Source of the DNA: Holophagales bacterium UBA2201
GTDB lineage: Bacteria > Acidobacteriota > Thermoanaerobaculia > UBA2201
Length of the DNA: 14,204 nt
Assembly: GCA_002327305.1 (NCBI GenBank)
Contig: DCUZ01000036.1
Span: 1 to 14,204 of the forward strand
Direction: 5' to 3'
Position numbers and translations under genes: made by a program
Notes under the pieces: model-generated
What the model was told of the DNA's origin: nothing
The model's database searches: none
What the model saw: the letters and a program-made list of their open reading frames with translations, nothing else
Shown: positions 1-8,226 of the stretch, piece after piece
Numbering within the stretch: position 1 is the stretch's first letter
How the letters are laid out: the number at the start of each line of letters is the position of its first letter

Positions 1-52
1 CGCCCAGCGTCCCTGCGCGCCGTAGAGGGGGGGACCCTTCCCCGGTCGGGCG

Positions 53-2050
53 TCAGGGGTGCAGAAGATCGGCCGCCGCGGTCCTCAGGTCCTTGTTCTC
101 CACGGCGGTGAATTTTTTGAGGGTCTCGAGATTCATCCCCCGCAGAACATCCCTGCACACCCGATAGACATCCACTTCGGCCTTGCTGTGCTTGATGTAG
201 GCGCCGTCGACGAGGGGGGCGCGGTCGTCAAAGGCCTGCCCCCGCGTGGGGCGGCGGCCCCGGAACAGCCGCTCGGAGAGGGCCCGGCCGCCGGGGCCCA
301 GGACGCGGACCCTCCAGATCTCCACGATCACGCGGCCGCGCAGGGGGGGATAGGCGCCCCCTTCCCGCTCCCGGACATACCGCCGTTCGAACGAGCCGCG
401 GCTGACGACCACCTCCAGGGGTCCGAGACGCCGGGCCAGTAGGGGGTGGTCCAGGGCCGCCCGCAGGCGGGTTTCGCGGGGGTCGGGGTCCTCCGGCGGC
501 CCCTCGTTGAACCGGCGGACGGTTTCGCGCAGGGCTTCGTTTTCGATCGCTTCCAACCCGTCCATCTCGTACAGCCGCCGCCAGACGGCCGCGCGCACGT
601 CCTCGTCGGGCTCCGCCGCGGCGGCCCGGGCCAGGACGGCCCCGTCGCGCACCGCGGAGGCGGCCGCGGCCCGGAGGGGCCAGTCGAGCCCGTCGGCCAG
701 GTAGGCGGCCAGAAGGTCCGGGTCGGTCTGGCGCCTCAGCGCCCATTCCCGCACCTGCGCGCTGGGGTCGGTGCGCAGGATGTGGTCCAGAAGGGGCGGA
801 TCCAGGAGCCGGCCCACGGCAGCGCGGCGGACGAGGGAGGAGACCTCGTCCGTCGCCGTCCGGGCGAAGAGGGCGGGATCGTCCGGGAGGGCCGCCACCG
901 CCTGGGCCCGCACCCCCTCGTCGGGGTCCTCGAGCGCCCGCCGGAGGACTTCAGGGTCCTTCACGCGGGCCGCGGCCTCCCGCCGGACGGCGGGGGAGGG
1001 GTCGCGGGCGAGGAGACGGGCCAGGAGGACCGGATCATCCAGGCGGGCGGCGGCGCGGGCGCGGACGGCTTCCTCCGGCTCATCCCCGGCGATCCGTGCC
1101 AGGACGCCGGGGGTCTCCACCCGGGCGGCGGCGGCGGCGCGGACCTCCGGGTCGGGATCGGTCAGGGCCAGCCGGTCCAGGAGGTGGGCCTCCCGCACGG
1201 CGGTCGCCGCCGCCCGCCGCACCTCGGCCGGCTGGTCCGGGGTGGTCAGGCGGCGAAGCGACTCGGTCCCGGCGAGGCGGGCCGCGGCCGCCGCGCGGAC
1301 GGCGGGAGGGGCCGCGCCGTCGAGCGCCAACGCCTCGATCCATGCCTCGTCGGAAGCGAGGCGGACGGCGAGGACCCGGACCTCGGGGACGGGATCTTCT
1401 CGGGCGATGCGTTGATAGGCCTCCTCGTCGGCGATCCGCGACAGGGCCCGCTCCCTCAACAGGGGATCATCCGTGCCGCGGGCCACTTCCAAAAGCCGCA
1501 GGGGATCGGTCAGCCGGCCTGCGGCCGCCCGGCGAAGGTCGGGGTCGGGGTCGTTCAGGGCGATGGCGGCCAGCCGCCGGGGGTCAAGAAGGGCCCCCAC
1601 CGCGGCGCGCCGGACGCCGGTGTCGGGGTCGTCGCGCAGGACGGCCTCGAGGAAGTCCCCGTCCGTGATCCGCTCCACCGCCATTTCCCGGATGAAGGGT
1701 TCCGGGTCGGACCGCGCCGCCCCGGCCAGGAGGACGGGGTCGTGGACGCGGGAGAGGGCCGACGAGCGGAGGAACCAGTCCCCTTCCCGGGCCAGGCGCG
1801 CCAAATGGGCGGGGTCGTCGATGCGGAGGATGGCGGCCCCCCGGGCCTCCTTCCAACGCGACTCCCACGCCACCCGGGCCAGCGCCTCCTGCCCCGTGAT
1901 CCGTTCCACCGCCTCCGTGGCCGCCGCCGCGTCGGGGGCCTTAAGCGCCAGGAGGAGGTCGCCCTCGGCGGGGACCGGCACGGGGAAGGGGGGGCGGGCG
2001 GCGGCGCAGGCCCAAAGGAGGGCCGGGACCAGGAGGCCCGACAGGCGCAT
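53..2050 (-). CDS. Lipoprotein with 26-residue LRV/HEAT-like solenoid repeats
   Basis: This encodes a 665-residue predicted lipoprotein. Residues 1-15 form a short hydrophobic signal ending in LWAC, an acceptable lipobox with Cys15 as the lipidated residue. Residues about 53-494 are some 17 tandem units, nearly all exactly 26 residues long, with the pattern DPxxLxxxAxxDPxxxVRxxAxxxL. This resembles the leucine-rich variant (LRV) and PBS-type HEAT repeats, which build alpha solenoids for protein binding. Residues about 518-665 are a non-repetitive domain rich in beta-type sequence (VIVEIWRVRVLG) that I do not recognise. The ATG start lies 10 nt after the stop of the YajG-like gene, so the two should be cotranscribed and are probably both envelope proteins. 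The ribosome binding site is weak (CGGG), which suggests translational coupling. A scaffolding or binding role in the periplasm is inference; no catalytic motif is visible. Confidence 0.85.
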   Translation of the reverse strand: MRLSGLLVPALLWACAAARPPFPVPVPAEGDLLLALKAPDAAAATEAVERITGQEALARVAWESRWKEARGAAILRIDDPAHLARLAREGDWFLRSSALSRVHDPVLLAGAARSDPEPFIREMAVERITDGDFLEAVLRDDPDTGVRRAAVGALLDPRRLAAIALNDPDPDLRRAAAGRLTDPLRLLEVARGTDDPLLRERALSRIADEEAYQRIAREDPVPEVRVLAVRLASDEAWIEALALDGAAPPAVRAAAAARLAGTESLRRLTTPDQPAEVRRAAATAVREAHLLDRLALTDPDPEVRAAAAARVETPGVLARIAGDEPEEAVRARAAARLDDPVLLARLLARDPSPAVRREAAARVKDPEVLRRALEDPDEGVRAQAVAALPDDPALFARTATDEVSSLVRRAAVGRLLDPPLLDHILRTDPSAQVREWALRRQTDPDLLAAYLADGLDWPLRAAAASAVRDGAVLARAAAAEPDEDVRAAVWRRLYEMDGLEAIENEALRETVRRFNEGPPEDPDPRETRLRAALDHPLLARRLGPLEVVVSRGSFERRYVREREGGAYPPLRGRVIVEIWRVRVLGPGGRALSERLFRGRRPTRGQAFDDRAPLVDGAYIKHSKAEVDVYRVCRDVLRGMNLETLKKFTAVENKDLRTAAADLLHP
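569..1894 (-). repeat. 78-bp period coding repeat of the solenoid protein
   Basis: About 17 consecutive units of 26 codons (residues about 53-494 of the lipoprotein). Two units deviate by one residue (one of 25, one of 27). The DP, VR and Ala positions are kept while the rest varies, so this is an old protein repeat rather than recent DNA duplication. Confidence 0.75.
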
Positions 2051-2060
2051 CGGGGCCCGA

Positions 2061-2672
2061 TCAGCGACGGGACAGGGCCTTGATGAAGGCCTCGTTCTGC
2101 AGGAGTTTGGCGGCGGCGTCGAGGAGGGAATCGGAGAGGGTCTCGTAGTAATTCTCCGATTTGTAGGTCCGGCCGAACCGCTTGGCCGTACCGGCGGCCA
2201 GGCCCGACCAGATCACCTCGCCGGCGGGCGTCCGCGCCTCGATGGCGAGGGTCACCTCCCCCTGGTAGGTGCTGGTCTCCAGGACGAAGAACCGCTTCAC
2301 CTTGCCGGAGACGACCACGTCGCCGCCGGAGGCCACCGCGTCGAGCCCCGCGCCCCCGAGGAGGCGCATGAGGTTTTCGGTGACGAAGGGGGCGACCGGC
2401 TCGGCGGTGGTGACGGAGAGGACGATCCCCTTGTCCTCCTTGTCGCGGTTTTCCCCGATGAGGGAGGGGTTTTCCCGTCCGTCGGCCAGTTCCCGCACCT
2501 CCACCTTCACGCCGGAGGTGCCGGTCAGGTCGATGGCGCCGTATTCGGCCAGGGAACTGGTGGGCTTCCATACCAGGGGGATGTTTTCAAGGGGCTTTTT
2601 CGCGGCGGCCAGGGGCTGGGCCAGGGCCGCGGCCATCAGGGCGAACAGGATCCAAAACCGGAGGTTGTTCAT
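2061..2672 (-). CDS. Secreted YajG-like envelope protein
   Basis: This is a 203-residue protein with a clear signal peptide (residues 1-24, positive start, hydrophobic core from FWILFAL, cleavage after PLAAA). There is no lipobox cysteine, so it is probably soluble in the periplasm or held by partners. The mature part has the layout of YajG and related small envelope lipoproteins: a segment FVTENLMRLLGGAGLDAV, then alternating strands GDVVVSGKVKRFFV and GEVTLAIEA, then IWSGLAAGTAKRFGR and a C-terminal helix LSDSLLDAAAKLL. Their function is largely unknown. The ATG is supported by the ribosome binding site AAGGAGA ten bases upstream. It is the first gene of a two-gene operon with the solenoid lipoprotein. 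Assignment to the YajG family is by pattern and moderate; the presence of a secreted beta-rich domain is firmer. Confidence 0.8.
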   Translation of the reverse strand: MNNLRFWILFALMAAALAQPLAAAKKPLENIPLVWKPTSSLAEYGAIDLTGTSGVKVEVRELADGRENPSLIGENRDKEDKGIVLSVTTAEPVAPFVTENLMRLLGGAGLDAVASGGDVVVSGKVKRFFVLETSTYQGEVTLAIEARTPAGEVIWSGLAAGTAKRFGRTYKSENYYETLSDSLLDAAAKLLQNEAFIKALSRR

Positions 2673-2719
2673 GGGCGGACCGTCTCCTTTTTCAAATAGA
2701 ATGGCTTCATTTCCCCTTT

Positions 2720-2748
2720 ATTATCGCAAAGGGCGGCGCTCGATGCAA
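2720..2748 (-). promoter_or_regulatory. Probable sigma70-type promoter of the YajG-like/solenoid operon
   Basis: On the minus strand, TTGCAT (2743-2748) is followed after exactly 17 bp by GATAAT (2720-2725). Transcription would start near 2713, leaving a leader of about 40 nt that includes the AAGGAGA site at 2683-2689. The -35 box is weak (3 of 6); the -10 box is 5 of 6. The stretch is AT-richer than its surroundings. Confidence 0.4.
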
Positions 2749-2771
2749 CCCGGCGGGGGGAGCGGGCCGGA

Positions 2772-3503
2772 TTACCGGTTGCAGTAGGCGTCCGCGATCC
2801 GCGCCAGGGGGCCCGTGGCGAACCCCAGGGGACCTTCGGTCCCGAAGCCGTTATCGGCCGTGACCAGGAAGAACAGGGCCGTTCGGGGGCCGCTGATCCC
2901 CGATTCCAGGTCCACCCCCGACAGGGAAAGCATCCCGGTCCCGTCCGGTCCCGTCCATCCGGACAGCGAACAAAGGGCGTCGCCTGTGGCCGGGTCGGCC
3001 ACTCGGAAGGGGTCGGTGGAGGCCGAGTTGGAGACATAAATGTGGTAGTGGGCGGCCCCCACATCCTCGAAGAGGAGGTCCACCCGGGCGGGGTCCGCGT
3101 TCTTCGAGGCCTTCAACCGCCGGGGATCGGCCGCGGAGACCTCGGGGGGGGCGGCCGCGCCGCAGGAGCCGGAGCCGGTGTAGGTGCAGTCCCAGGCGCC
3201 CGATTCTATATGGATGGTCCAAGCAGTCAGCGTGCCGTTCGATCCTTGCCCGGCGCCGGAATGGGTGATATACAGACGCCACAGGCCATTGCCGATGGTG
3301 CTGCCGTCCACCATGGAGGAGAGATCGAATCCGACCACATTGACCCATCCGGAGCGGCGGCCGTTGTATACCGTATGCTGGAACCCATGGGATATTCCCC
3401 CCGATCCAGCGGAGACAAGCGGGCCTTTGCGGATCCTCCCCGCCTGGCGCGAGAGGGATTTTCCACTTGCGCTTTCAATGGGTTGCGGCGGGATCTGCGG
3501 CAT
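2772..3503 (-). pseudogene. 5'-truncated remnant of a secreted P-domain protein
   Basis: The open frame carries the C-terminal half of a proprotein-convertase P domain (P/Homo B): GFQHTVYNG, then DLSSMVDG, then NGLWRLYITHSG and GTLTAWTIHIESG, matching the family pattern of FDG..NGtWtLtvtD..GtL..W. After this come a CTYTGSGSC pair of cysteines and a fibronectin-like tail (DLLFEDVGAAHYHIYVSNS ... FFLVTADNGFGTEGPLGFA) ending in AYCNR. Such tails are seen in large exported peptidases and adhesins. The N-terminal half of the P domain, any catalytic domain and a signal peptide are all missing. The first in-frame ATG at 3503 has no ribosome binding site, and further upstream the frame runs into the flavoprotein gene. 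Bases 3190-3500 are less GC-rich than neighbours. It is most likely a decaying 3' fragment; a live short protein is less likely. The exact 5' limit is uncertain (3503-3568). Confidence 0.6.
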
Positions 3504-3568
3504 GAAATCCGGCAGTAGGGAGGTCGGGGCCGCCGGGCCGACAAGGCGGAAAAGAGGCGTCCGCCGTT

Positions 3569-4834
3569 TCAGGGAAGGGATGGTTCCGGGGCCCGCGCGG
3601 CGGCGGAGCCGGCCACCCAGCCGGAGGACCAGGCCCATTGAAGATTGTATCCCCCCGAGTCGCCGTCCACGTTGAGGATTTCGCCGGCGAAATGGAGGCC
3701 GGGGACGAGGCGCGATTCGAGCGTTTCAGGATCCACCTCCGCGGTCTCCACCCCGCCGGCGGTGACCTGGGCGTTGGGCCATCCGGTGTGCCCGGCCACC
3801 GGAAAGGTCCACGCGTGGAGGGCGCGGGCAAGGCGGGCCTGCTCCTCCCCGGTGAGCGAACCCCAGGGGCGGGACCAGTCGAAACCGAGCGCTTTCAGAA
3901 GGACCTGGCCGATCCTCTTGTTGATCCAGCCGGCCAGGAAATGCTCCATGGACCGGTCGGGCTTGTTCAGGCACCGGGATCGGATGCAGTGGAGGGTCTC
4001 CGTCTCCGGTTGCTCGGGGAGGAGGTCGAGGGCCACCTCCACGCGCCGGCCGGCCGACCACGCCTCCACCGCGTTCCGGCTCAGGGCCAGCGCCGCGGGA
4101 CCGGAGAGGCCGTAGGCGGCGAAGAGCGCCTCTCCCCGGGCCGTCCCGCCCTCCCGCCCGTCCACGAGGAGCCGGGCGACGACCTCCCACCGCATCCCCT
4201 GCATGGCCCTGGGGTGCGCTCCTTCCAGTTTCAACGGGACCAGGGCCGGAAAGGGCTCGACCACGGCGTGCCCCAGGCGCCGCGCCAGGTCCAGCCCACC
4301 GCCGACGCTCCCCGTGTGCGGGGCCGCCTTCCCGCCGGTGCAGAGGATCACCCGCCGGGCGATGAAGCGGGTCCCGCCCTTCGCCGTGACGGCCAACCCC
4401 TTCCCCTGCCGCTCAATCTCCGCCACATCGGTCCCGGCCACCGTCTCCACGCCGCTCTCTTCCGCTTCGAGCCGCAGGGCGTCCAGGACGGAGGCCGCCT
4501 GGTAACTGCGGGGATAGACCCGCCCCTGCCCGTCACGCGCGCTCTGAAGCCCCAGGCGCCCGAAGAAGGCGAGCGTGGCGTCGAGATCGAACTTCCCGAT
4601 GACGGCCATCGCCAGGGCGGGGTCGCCGTGAAACCGGTCGGCGGAAAGGTGGAGGTTGGAGAGGTTGCACTGGTGGTTGCCGGTGGTCAGCAGTTTCTTC
4701 CCCACGCGGGGGTTCTTTTCCAGCAGGACCACCGAGGCCCCCCCCCAGCGCGCGGCGATGGCGGCGAGAAGGCCGGAGGCGCCCCCGCCGCCGACGAGGA
4801 CGCCGTGCGGGCCGTTCTCCGGCCGGGCCGTCAC
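3569..4834 (-). CDS. BaiN/HI0933-like FAD-dependent oxidoreductase
   Basis: This is a 421-residue flavoprotein of the BaiN/HI0933 family (also annotated as aminoacetone oxidase family FAD-binding enzyme). The dinucleotide-binding loop GGGASG is at residues 16-21, followed by LLEKNPRVGKKLL (37-49) and TGNHQCNLSN (51-60), the family hallmark; most relatives have GGRCN or GNGRCN where this has NHQCN. The C-terminus carries the equally typical AGGVETAEVDPETLES and FAGEILNVDGDSGGYNLQWAWSSG. Length fits the family. Members are soluble; most have no proven substrate, though BaiN acts on bile acid intermediates in gut clostridia, which should not be assumed here. The start is GTG, overlapping the symporter stop as GTGA, so it is translationally coupled as the last intact gene of the exporter operon. 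Family assignment is firm, substrate unknown. Confidence 0.93.
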   Translation of the reverse strand: MTARPENGPHGVLVGGGGASGLLAAIAARWGGASVVLLEKNPRVGKKLLTTGNHQCNLSNLHLSADRFHGDPALAMAVIGKFDLDATLAFFGRLGLQSARDGQGRVYPRSYQAASVLDALRLEAEESGVETVAGTDVAEIERQGKGLAVTAKGGTRFIARRVILCTGGKAAPHTGSVGGGLDLARRLGHAVVEPFPALVPLKLEGAHPRAMQGMRWEVVARLLVDGREGGTARGEALFAAYGLSGPAALALSRNAVEAWSAGRRVEVALDLLPEQPETETLHCIRSRCLNKPDRSMEHFLAGWINKRIGQVLLKALGFDWSRPWGSLTGEEQARLARALHAWTFPVAGHTGWPNAQVTAGGVETAEVDPETLESRLVPGLHFAGEILNVDGDSGGYNLQWAWSSGWVAGSAAARAPEPSLP

Positions 4835-6228
4835 GGGAGGGGCGCCTCCCGGTCGAGGTCCCCGCTCCAGAGGTAGGTCTGGGTCTCATCCACCGCCACG
4901 CCGCTGAGGAGGAGGAGGGAGACGAGGTTGGGGAGGGCCATGAGGCCGTTGGCGACATCGGCGAAGGCCCAAACCGCCGAGAGGGTGGCCACCGACCCCA
5001 CCATGACGCCCCCCACCCAGAGCCACCGGTAGGGGAGGATGACCCTGGGGCCGAAGAGGTATTCGGCCGCCTTCTCCCCGTAGTAGGACCATCCCAGGAT
5101 GGTGGAAAAGACGAAGGTGAGGAGCCCCACGGCCAGCACCGCGGGGCCCACGAGGGGGAAGTCGCCGAAGGCGGCCTTGGAGAGGGCGGCGCCGTTGAGG
5201 CCGCGCGTCCATTCGCCGCTGTTGACGATCACCAGCCCCGTGACGGCGCACACCACCACCGTGTCCCAGAAGGTCCCGGAGGCGGAGACGAGGGCCTGTC
5301 GGACGGGGTTCTTCGTCTGGGCGGCCGCCGCCACGATGGGGGCGCTCCCGAGCCCCGACTCGTTGGAGAAGAGGCCGCGGGCGATGCCGTAGCGGACGGC
5401 TTCCCGCATCCCGACCCCCAGGAATCCCCCCACGGCGGCGTGGCCGGAGAAGGCGCTCTTGACGATGAGGAGGAACGAGGCGGGGACGGTGTCGAAGTGC
5501 ATCGCCAGCATCACGACACAGCCGGCGAAGTAGAAGAAGGCCATGAAGGGGACCAGCCGCCCGCAGACGGCGGCGATGGAGCGGATCCCCCCCAGGATGA
5601 CCAGGGCGGTGAAGGCGGAGAGGAGGAGGCCGGTGACCCACACCGACCCCTCGGCCAGCCCCTCGGTGGCGGGATAGTGGGCCAGGGTCTCGCGGATCAT
5701 CTGGGCGATGGAGTTGGCCTGGACCATGTTGCCGATGCCGAAGGCCGCGATGGCGGTGAAAAGGGCGAAGAGGATCCCCAGCCACCGGGACTTCAGCCCG
5801 CGCTCGAGGACGTACATGGGGCCGCCGGCCATTTCGCCGCGGTCGTTGACGGTCCGATACTTGACCGAGAGGAGCGCCTCGGCGTATTTAGTGGAAATTC
5901 CGAAGACCCCGGTCAGCCACATCCACAACACCGCTCCCGGGCCGCCGGCGGCGACGGCGGTGGCCACCCCCACGATGTTTCCCGTCCCGATGGTGGCGGC
6001 CAGGGCCGTGGCGAGGGCCCCGAACTGGCTGATGTCGCCCGCACCCTCCTTCTTCCCCGAAAGGGAGATCCGGATGGCCTGCCCGATGTAGCGCTGGGGG
6101 AACCGGAGGCGGAGGGTCAGGAAGAGGTGGGTGCCGAAGAGGAGGACCAGCATGGGCGGGCCCCAGGCGAAATCGCCCGCCGCGGAAAGCCCGGCGTCCA
6201 ATTTGGCGTAGAGGTCGGCCGCGGTCAC
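4831..6228 (-). CDS. Sodium:alanine symporter (AGCS family)
   Basis: This 465-residue inner-membrane protein should import alanine or glycine with sodium. It shows the family motifs in order: ATIGTGNIVGVATAVAAGGPGAV (residues about 78-100), WMWLTGVFGISTKYAEALLSVKYR (102-125), AGGPMYVLERG (134-144) and RGLFSNESGLGSAPIVAAAA (284-303). About ten to eleven hydrophobic segments can be counted, and length matches AGCS proteins such as AlsT/DagA. The start is GTG at 6228, nine bases after the ATPase stop; that TGA is itself part of a GAGG ribosome binding site seven bases before the GTG. Its stop overlaps the flavoprotein start (GTGA). The link of an amino-acid symporter with a polysaccharide exporter operon is not explained by the sequence and may only be shared transcription. 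Confidence 0.95.
   Translation of the reverse strand: MTAADLYAKLDAGLSAAGDFAWGPPMLVLLFGTHLFLTLRLRFPQRYIGQAIRISLSGKKEGAGDISQFGALATALAATIGTGNIVGVATAVAAGGPGAVLWMWLTGVFGISTKYAEALLSVKYRTVNDRGEMAGGPMYVLERGLKSRWLGILFALFTAIAAFGIGNMVQANSIAQMIRETLAHYPATEGLAEGSVWVTGLLLSAFTALVILGGIRSIAAVCGRLVPFMAFFYFAGCVVMLAMHFDTVPASFLLIVKSAFSGHAAVGGFLGVGMREAVRYGIARGLFSNESGLGSAPIVAAAAQTKNPVRQALVSASGTFWDTVVVCAVTGLVIVNSGEWTRGLNGAALSKAAFGDFPLVGPAVLAVGLLTFVFSTILGWSYYGEKAAEYLFGPRVILPYRWLWVGGVMVGSVATLSAVWAFADVANGLMALPNLVSLLLLSGVAVDETQTYLWSGDLDREAPLP
4835..4850 (-). promoter_or_regulatory. Hairpin covering the ribosome binding site of the flavoprotein gene
   Basis: On the minus strand GGGAGG, a four-base loop CGCC and CCTCCC form a perfect 6-bp GC stem directly before the GTG at 4834. 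GGGAGG is also the only ribosome binding site for this start. The stem lies inside the last symporter codons, so ribosomes finishing the symporter would open it, giving translational coupling. Confidence 0.4.
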
Positions 6229-6237
6229 GCCGGGACC

Positions 6238-7443
6238 TCAGTCGAGCGCCCGCACGCTCCAGGCGTGGGGGGGGCGCACGCCTCCGATGTCCGCGACGGA
6301 GGACTCGACGGTGAAGGCGAGGCACTGCTTCCAATAGTCGTAGGGGGTTCCGTCGGCGGCGTGCGCCGCCGCGTCCAGGATGTACGTTCCACCGGCGAGG
6401 GGGCATCCGGGGAGTGAGAAGACCACCTCGCCCCTCCCGGGCACGACGCCGAGAGGGATGCCGTCGATGGCGGTGTTGGTCCCGTAGACGGGGGTGCGGT
6501 CGCCGGTGAAGAGCCCGACGCCGAAGACCAGGTCGGCCACCGGCTCCGGCATCCGGTACCGGATGGCGATGGCGGCGTCGGCGCCGCTGTGGAGGGTGTC
6601 GGTCTCCTTCCCGTCGGGACCGCGCAGGGCGACGCCGTCGATGGCGACGCGGCGGTCGCCGTAACGGAGGACCTCCTCCTCCCGCTTCTCCTCGGGGGGC
6701 GCCGGGGCCAGGGAGGCGCGGTAGCGGCCCACCACCTCGTCGGGCGCCCCGGCCATCTTGAGGGCCCCCTCCTCCAGCCAGGCGGCCCGGTGGCAGATGC
6801 GGGCCACCATGTCGAGGTCGTGGGAGACGAGGAGGATGGCCGTCCCCTCCCGCTGGAGGCGGCGGATGCGGGCGAGGCATTTGCGCTGGAAGGCCTCGTC
6901 GCCCACGGAGAGGATCTCGTCCACCAGGAGGATGGGGGCCCCCGCGTGGACCGCCACCGCGAACCCCAGCCGCGCCTGCATCCCCGAGGAGTAGGTCTTG
7001 ACGGGCTCCTCGATGAAGCCGCCCAGGTCCGCGAACTCCAGGATCTCGGGGAGGCGCCGTCTCACTTCGGCGCGCGTCAGGCCCAGCAGGACGCCGTTGA
7101 CCGTCACGTTCTCCCGCCCCGACATTTCCGGGTGGAACCCCGCCCCCAGTTCGATGAGGGCCGCCGCCCGGCCGTTGACCGTCACCGTCCCCGAGGTGGG
7201 GCGAAGGATGCCGGAGACCAGTTTGAGCAGGGTGCTCTTGCCGGCCCCGTTGGGACCCACGATGCCGAGGGTCTCCCCCGGATGGACCCGCAGGGAGAAG
7301 TCCTTGAGCGCCCAGAAGGTCTCCCCGGCGGCGAAGGTGGCCCTCCATTCCCGCTTCAGGAGGGCCCCCTTGAACGATTGCCACCGGTAGGCGCTGCGGT
7401 GGTATCGCTTGGAGACGCGGTCGAGGGCGATGGGGGCGGTCAC
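6238..7443 (-). CDS. wzt: ABC transporter ATPase, Wzt-type polysaccharide export, with C-terminal carbohydrate-binding domain
   Basis: This is the 401-residue nucleotide-binding subunit of an ABC-2 exporter for O-antigen or another polysaccharide. Motifs: Walker A GPNGAGKST (63-71), the subfamily segment LIELGAGFHPEMSGRENV (97-113), signature YSSGMQARL (151-159), Walker B ILLVDE (171-176), D-loop region SVGDEAF and switch SHD with His208. After a charged linker (about 245-260), residues 260-395 form a Wzt-C type beta-sandwich (VFGVGLFTGDRTPVYGTNTAIDG, then GTYILDAAAHA), which in Wzt of E. coli O8/O9a reads the modified end of the finished glycan. The open frame continues upstream, but the GTG at 7443 is chosen because it overlaps the permease stop as GTGA, has GGAG five bases upstream and begins the normal N-terminus (TAPIALDRVSKRY). 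It pairs with the permease encoded just upstream. Confidence 0.93.
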   Translation of the reverse strand: MTAPIALDRVSKRYHRSAYRWQSFKGALLKREWRATFAAGETFWALKDFSLRVHPGETLGIVGPNGAGKSTLLKLVSGILRPTSGTVTVNGRAAALIELGAGFHPEMSGRENVTVNGVLLGLTRAEVRRRLPEILEFADLGGFIEEPVKTYSSGMQARLGFAVAVHAGAPILLVDEILSVGDEAFQRKCLARIRRLQREGTAILLVSHDLDMVARICHRAAWLEEGALKMAGAPDEVVGRYRASLAPAPPEEKREEEVLRYGDRRVAIDGVALRGPDGKETDTLHSGADAAIAIRYRMPEPVADLVFGVGLFTGDRTPVYGTNTAIDGIPLGVVPGRGEVVFSLPGCPLAGGTYILDAAAHAADGTPYDYWKQCLAFTVESSVADIGGVRPPHAWSVRALD

Positions 7444-8225
7444 AGCCGCTCCGCCAGGTTCTCCCGCAGCGCCGCGAAGGCCGTCAACCCCAAGGCCAGG
7501 GCGACCAGGGCGAAGACGGCCGAGGCGAGGAGGGCCCCCGGGGAGGGGAGGGTCCCGAAGAAGAGGGTCTGTTGCCACAGCCGGAAGAGGTGGGTGAGGG
7601 GGTTGAGGCGGATGACCGTCCGCATCCAGGGGATGGGGAGCATCTCGAGGACGTAGATGATGGGGGTGGCGAAGAAAAGGAGGTGGAGGAGGTTGGTCAG
7701 GAGGTCCTTGAAGTCGCGGAAATAGACGCTGGAGGCCGCCACCAGGAGGCCCAGTCCGGCGAGGGCCAGGACCTGGAGGAGCAGGGGGACCACCGCCAGG
7801 AGGGCGGTCCATCGGAGGTGCCCGGTCAGGGCCAGGGCCGCCAGGACCACGGGGAGACCCAGGAGGAAGTGGAGGCCGTGGGAGATCACCTTGACCACGG
7901 GGAGGGCCTCGGAGGCGAAGGGGACCTTCTTCATCAGCGACGCGTTGTCGGCGAAGACGGTGGTGCACTCGGTCAGGCAGCCGGCGAACCAGGTCCACGG
8001 GAGGAGTCCGACGAAGAGGAAGAGGGCGTAGGGGCTGACGCCGGCCACCCGGGGCTGGAAGATGGTGGAGAAGACCACCGTATAGACGCCGAGGAGGAGA
8101 AGGGGGTTGAGGAAGGACCAGAAGTACCCCAGGACCGAACCCCGGTAGCGGGTCTTCATCTCCCGCGCCACCAGGGTCAGGATGAGCTCGCGCTGGCGGA
8201 GGATCGCCGTCAACGGCGGCGCCAC
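7440..8225 (-). CDS. wzm: ABC-2 type polysaccharide exporter permease (Wzm/TagG family)
   Basis: This 261-residue inner-membrane permease belongs to the ABC-2 family that exports O-antigen, capsule or teichoic acid across the cytoplasmic membrane. It begins with the usual amphipathic segment (LILTLVAREMKTRYRGSVLGYFWSFLNPL), then has six hydrophobic segments, with the family hallmarks KKVPFASEALPV in the first loop, YFRDFKDLL, and FFATPIIYVLEMLP followed by LNPLTHLFRLWQ. Length is typical. The GTG start at 8225 follows the stop of the binding-protein gene by one base; the ribosome binding site (GGGG) is modest, consistent with coupling. It should form a complex with the Wzt-like ATPase whose gene overlaps its stop. 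No glycosyltransferase or polymerase lies in the window, so the exported glycan cannot be told. Confidence 0.93.
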   Translation of the reverse strand: MAPPLTAILRQRELILTLVAREMKTRYRGSVLGYFWSFLNPLLLLGVYTVVFSTIFQPRVAGVSPYALFLFVGLLPWTWFAGCLTECTTVFADNASLMKKVPFASEALPVVKVISHGLHFLLGLPVVLAALALTGHLRWTALLAVVPLLLQVLALAGLGLLVAASSVYFRDFKDLLTNLLHLLFFATPIIYVLEMLPIPWMRTVIRLNPLTHLFRLWQQTLFFGTLPSPGALLASAVFALVALALGLTAFAALRENLAERL

Positions 8226-8226
8226 G

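Noticed and set aside
1..52. Start of another gene at the left edge
   Set aside because: The 52 bases show no frame, start site or motif that could be supported.
446..2083. 545-residue open frame antisense to the solenoid lipoprotein gene
   Set aside because: It is Gly/Arg/Pro-rich with no domain and mirrors the third-position GC of the real gene; the minus-strand frame has a signal peptide and regular repeats.
2751..2771. GC-rich stretch after the P-domain remnant as a terminator
   Set aside because: Only a five-pair stem with a long loop can be drawn and there is no T tract.
3638..4876. 412-residue plus-strand open frame opposite the flavoprotein
   Set aside because: Composition is that of a shadow frame; the opposite strand holds full FAD-binding motifs.
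7444..7998. Upstream extension of the Wzt-like ATPase open frame
   Set aside because: It overlaps the permease in another frame, is Pro/Arg/Gly-rich noise, and the GTG at 7443 has a good ribosome site and begins the normal family N-terminus.
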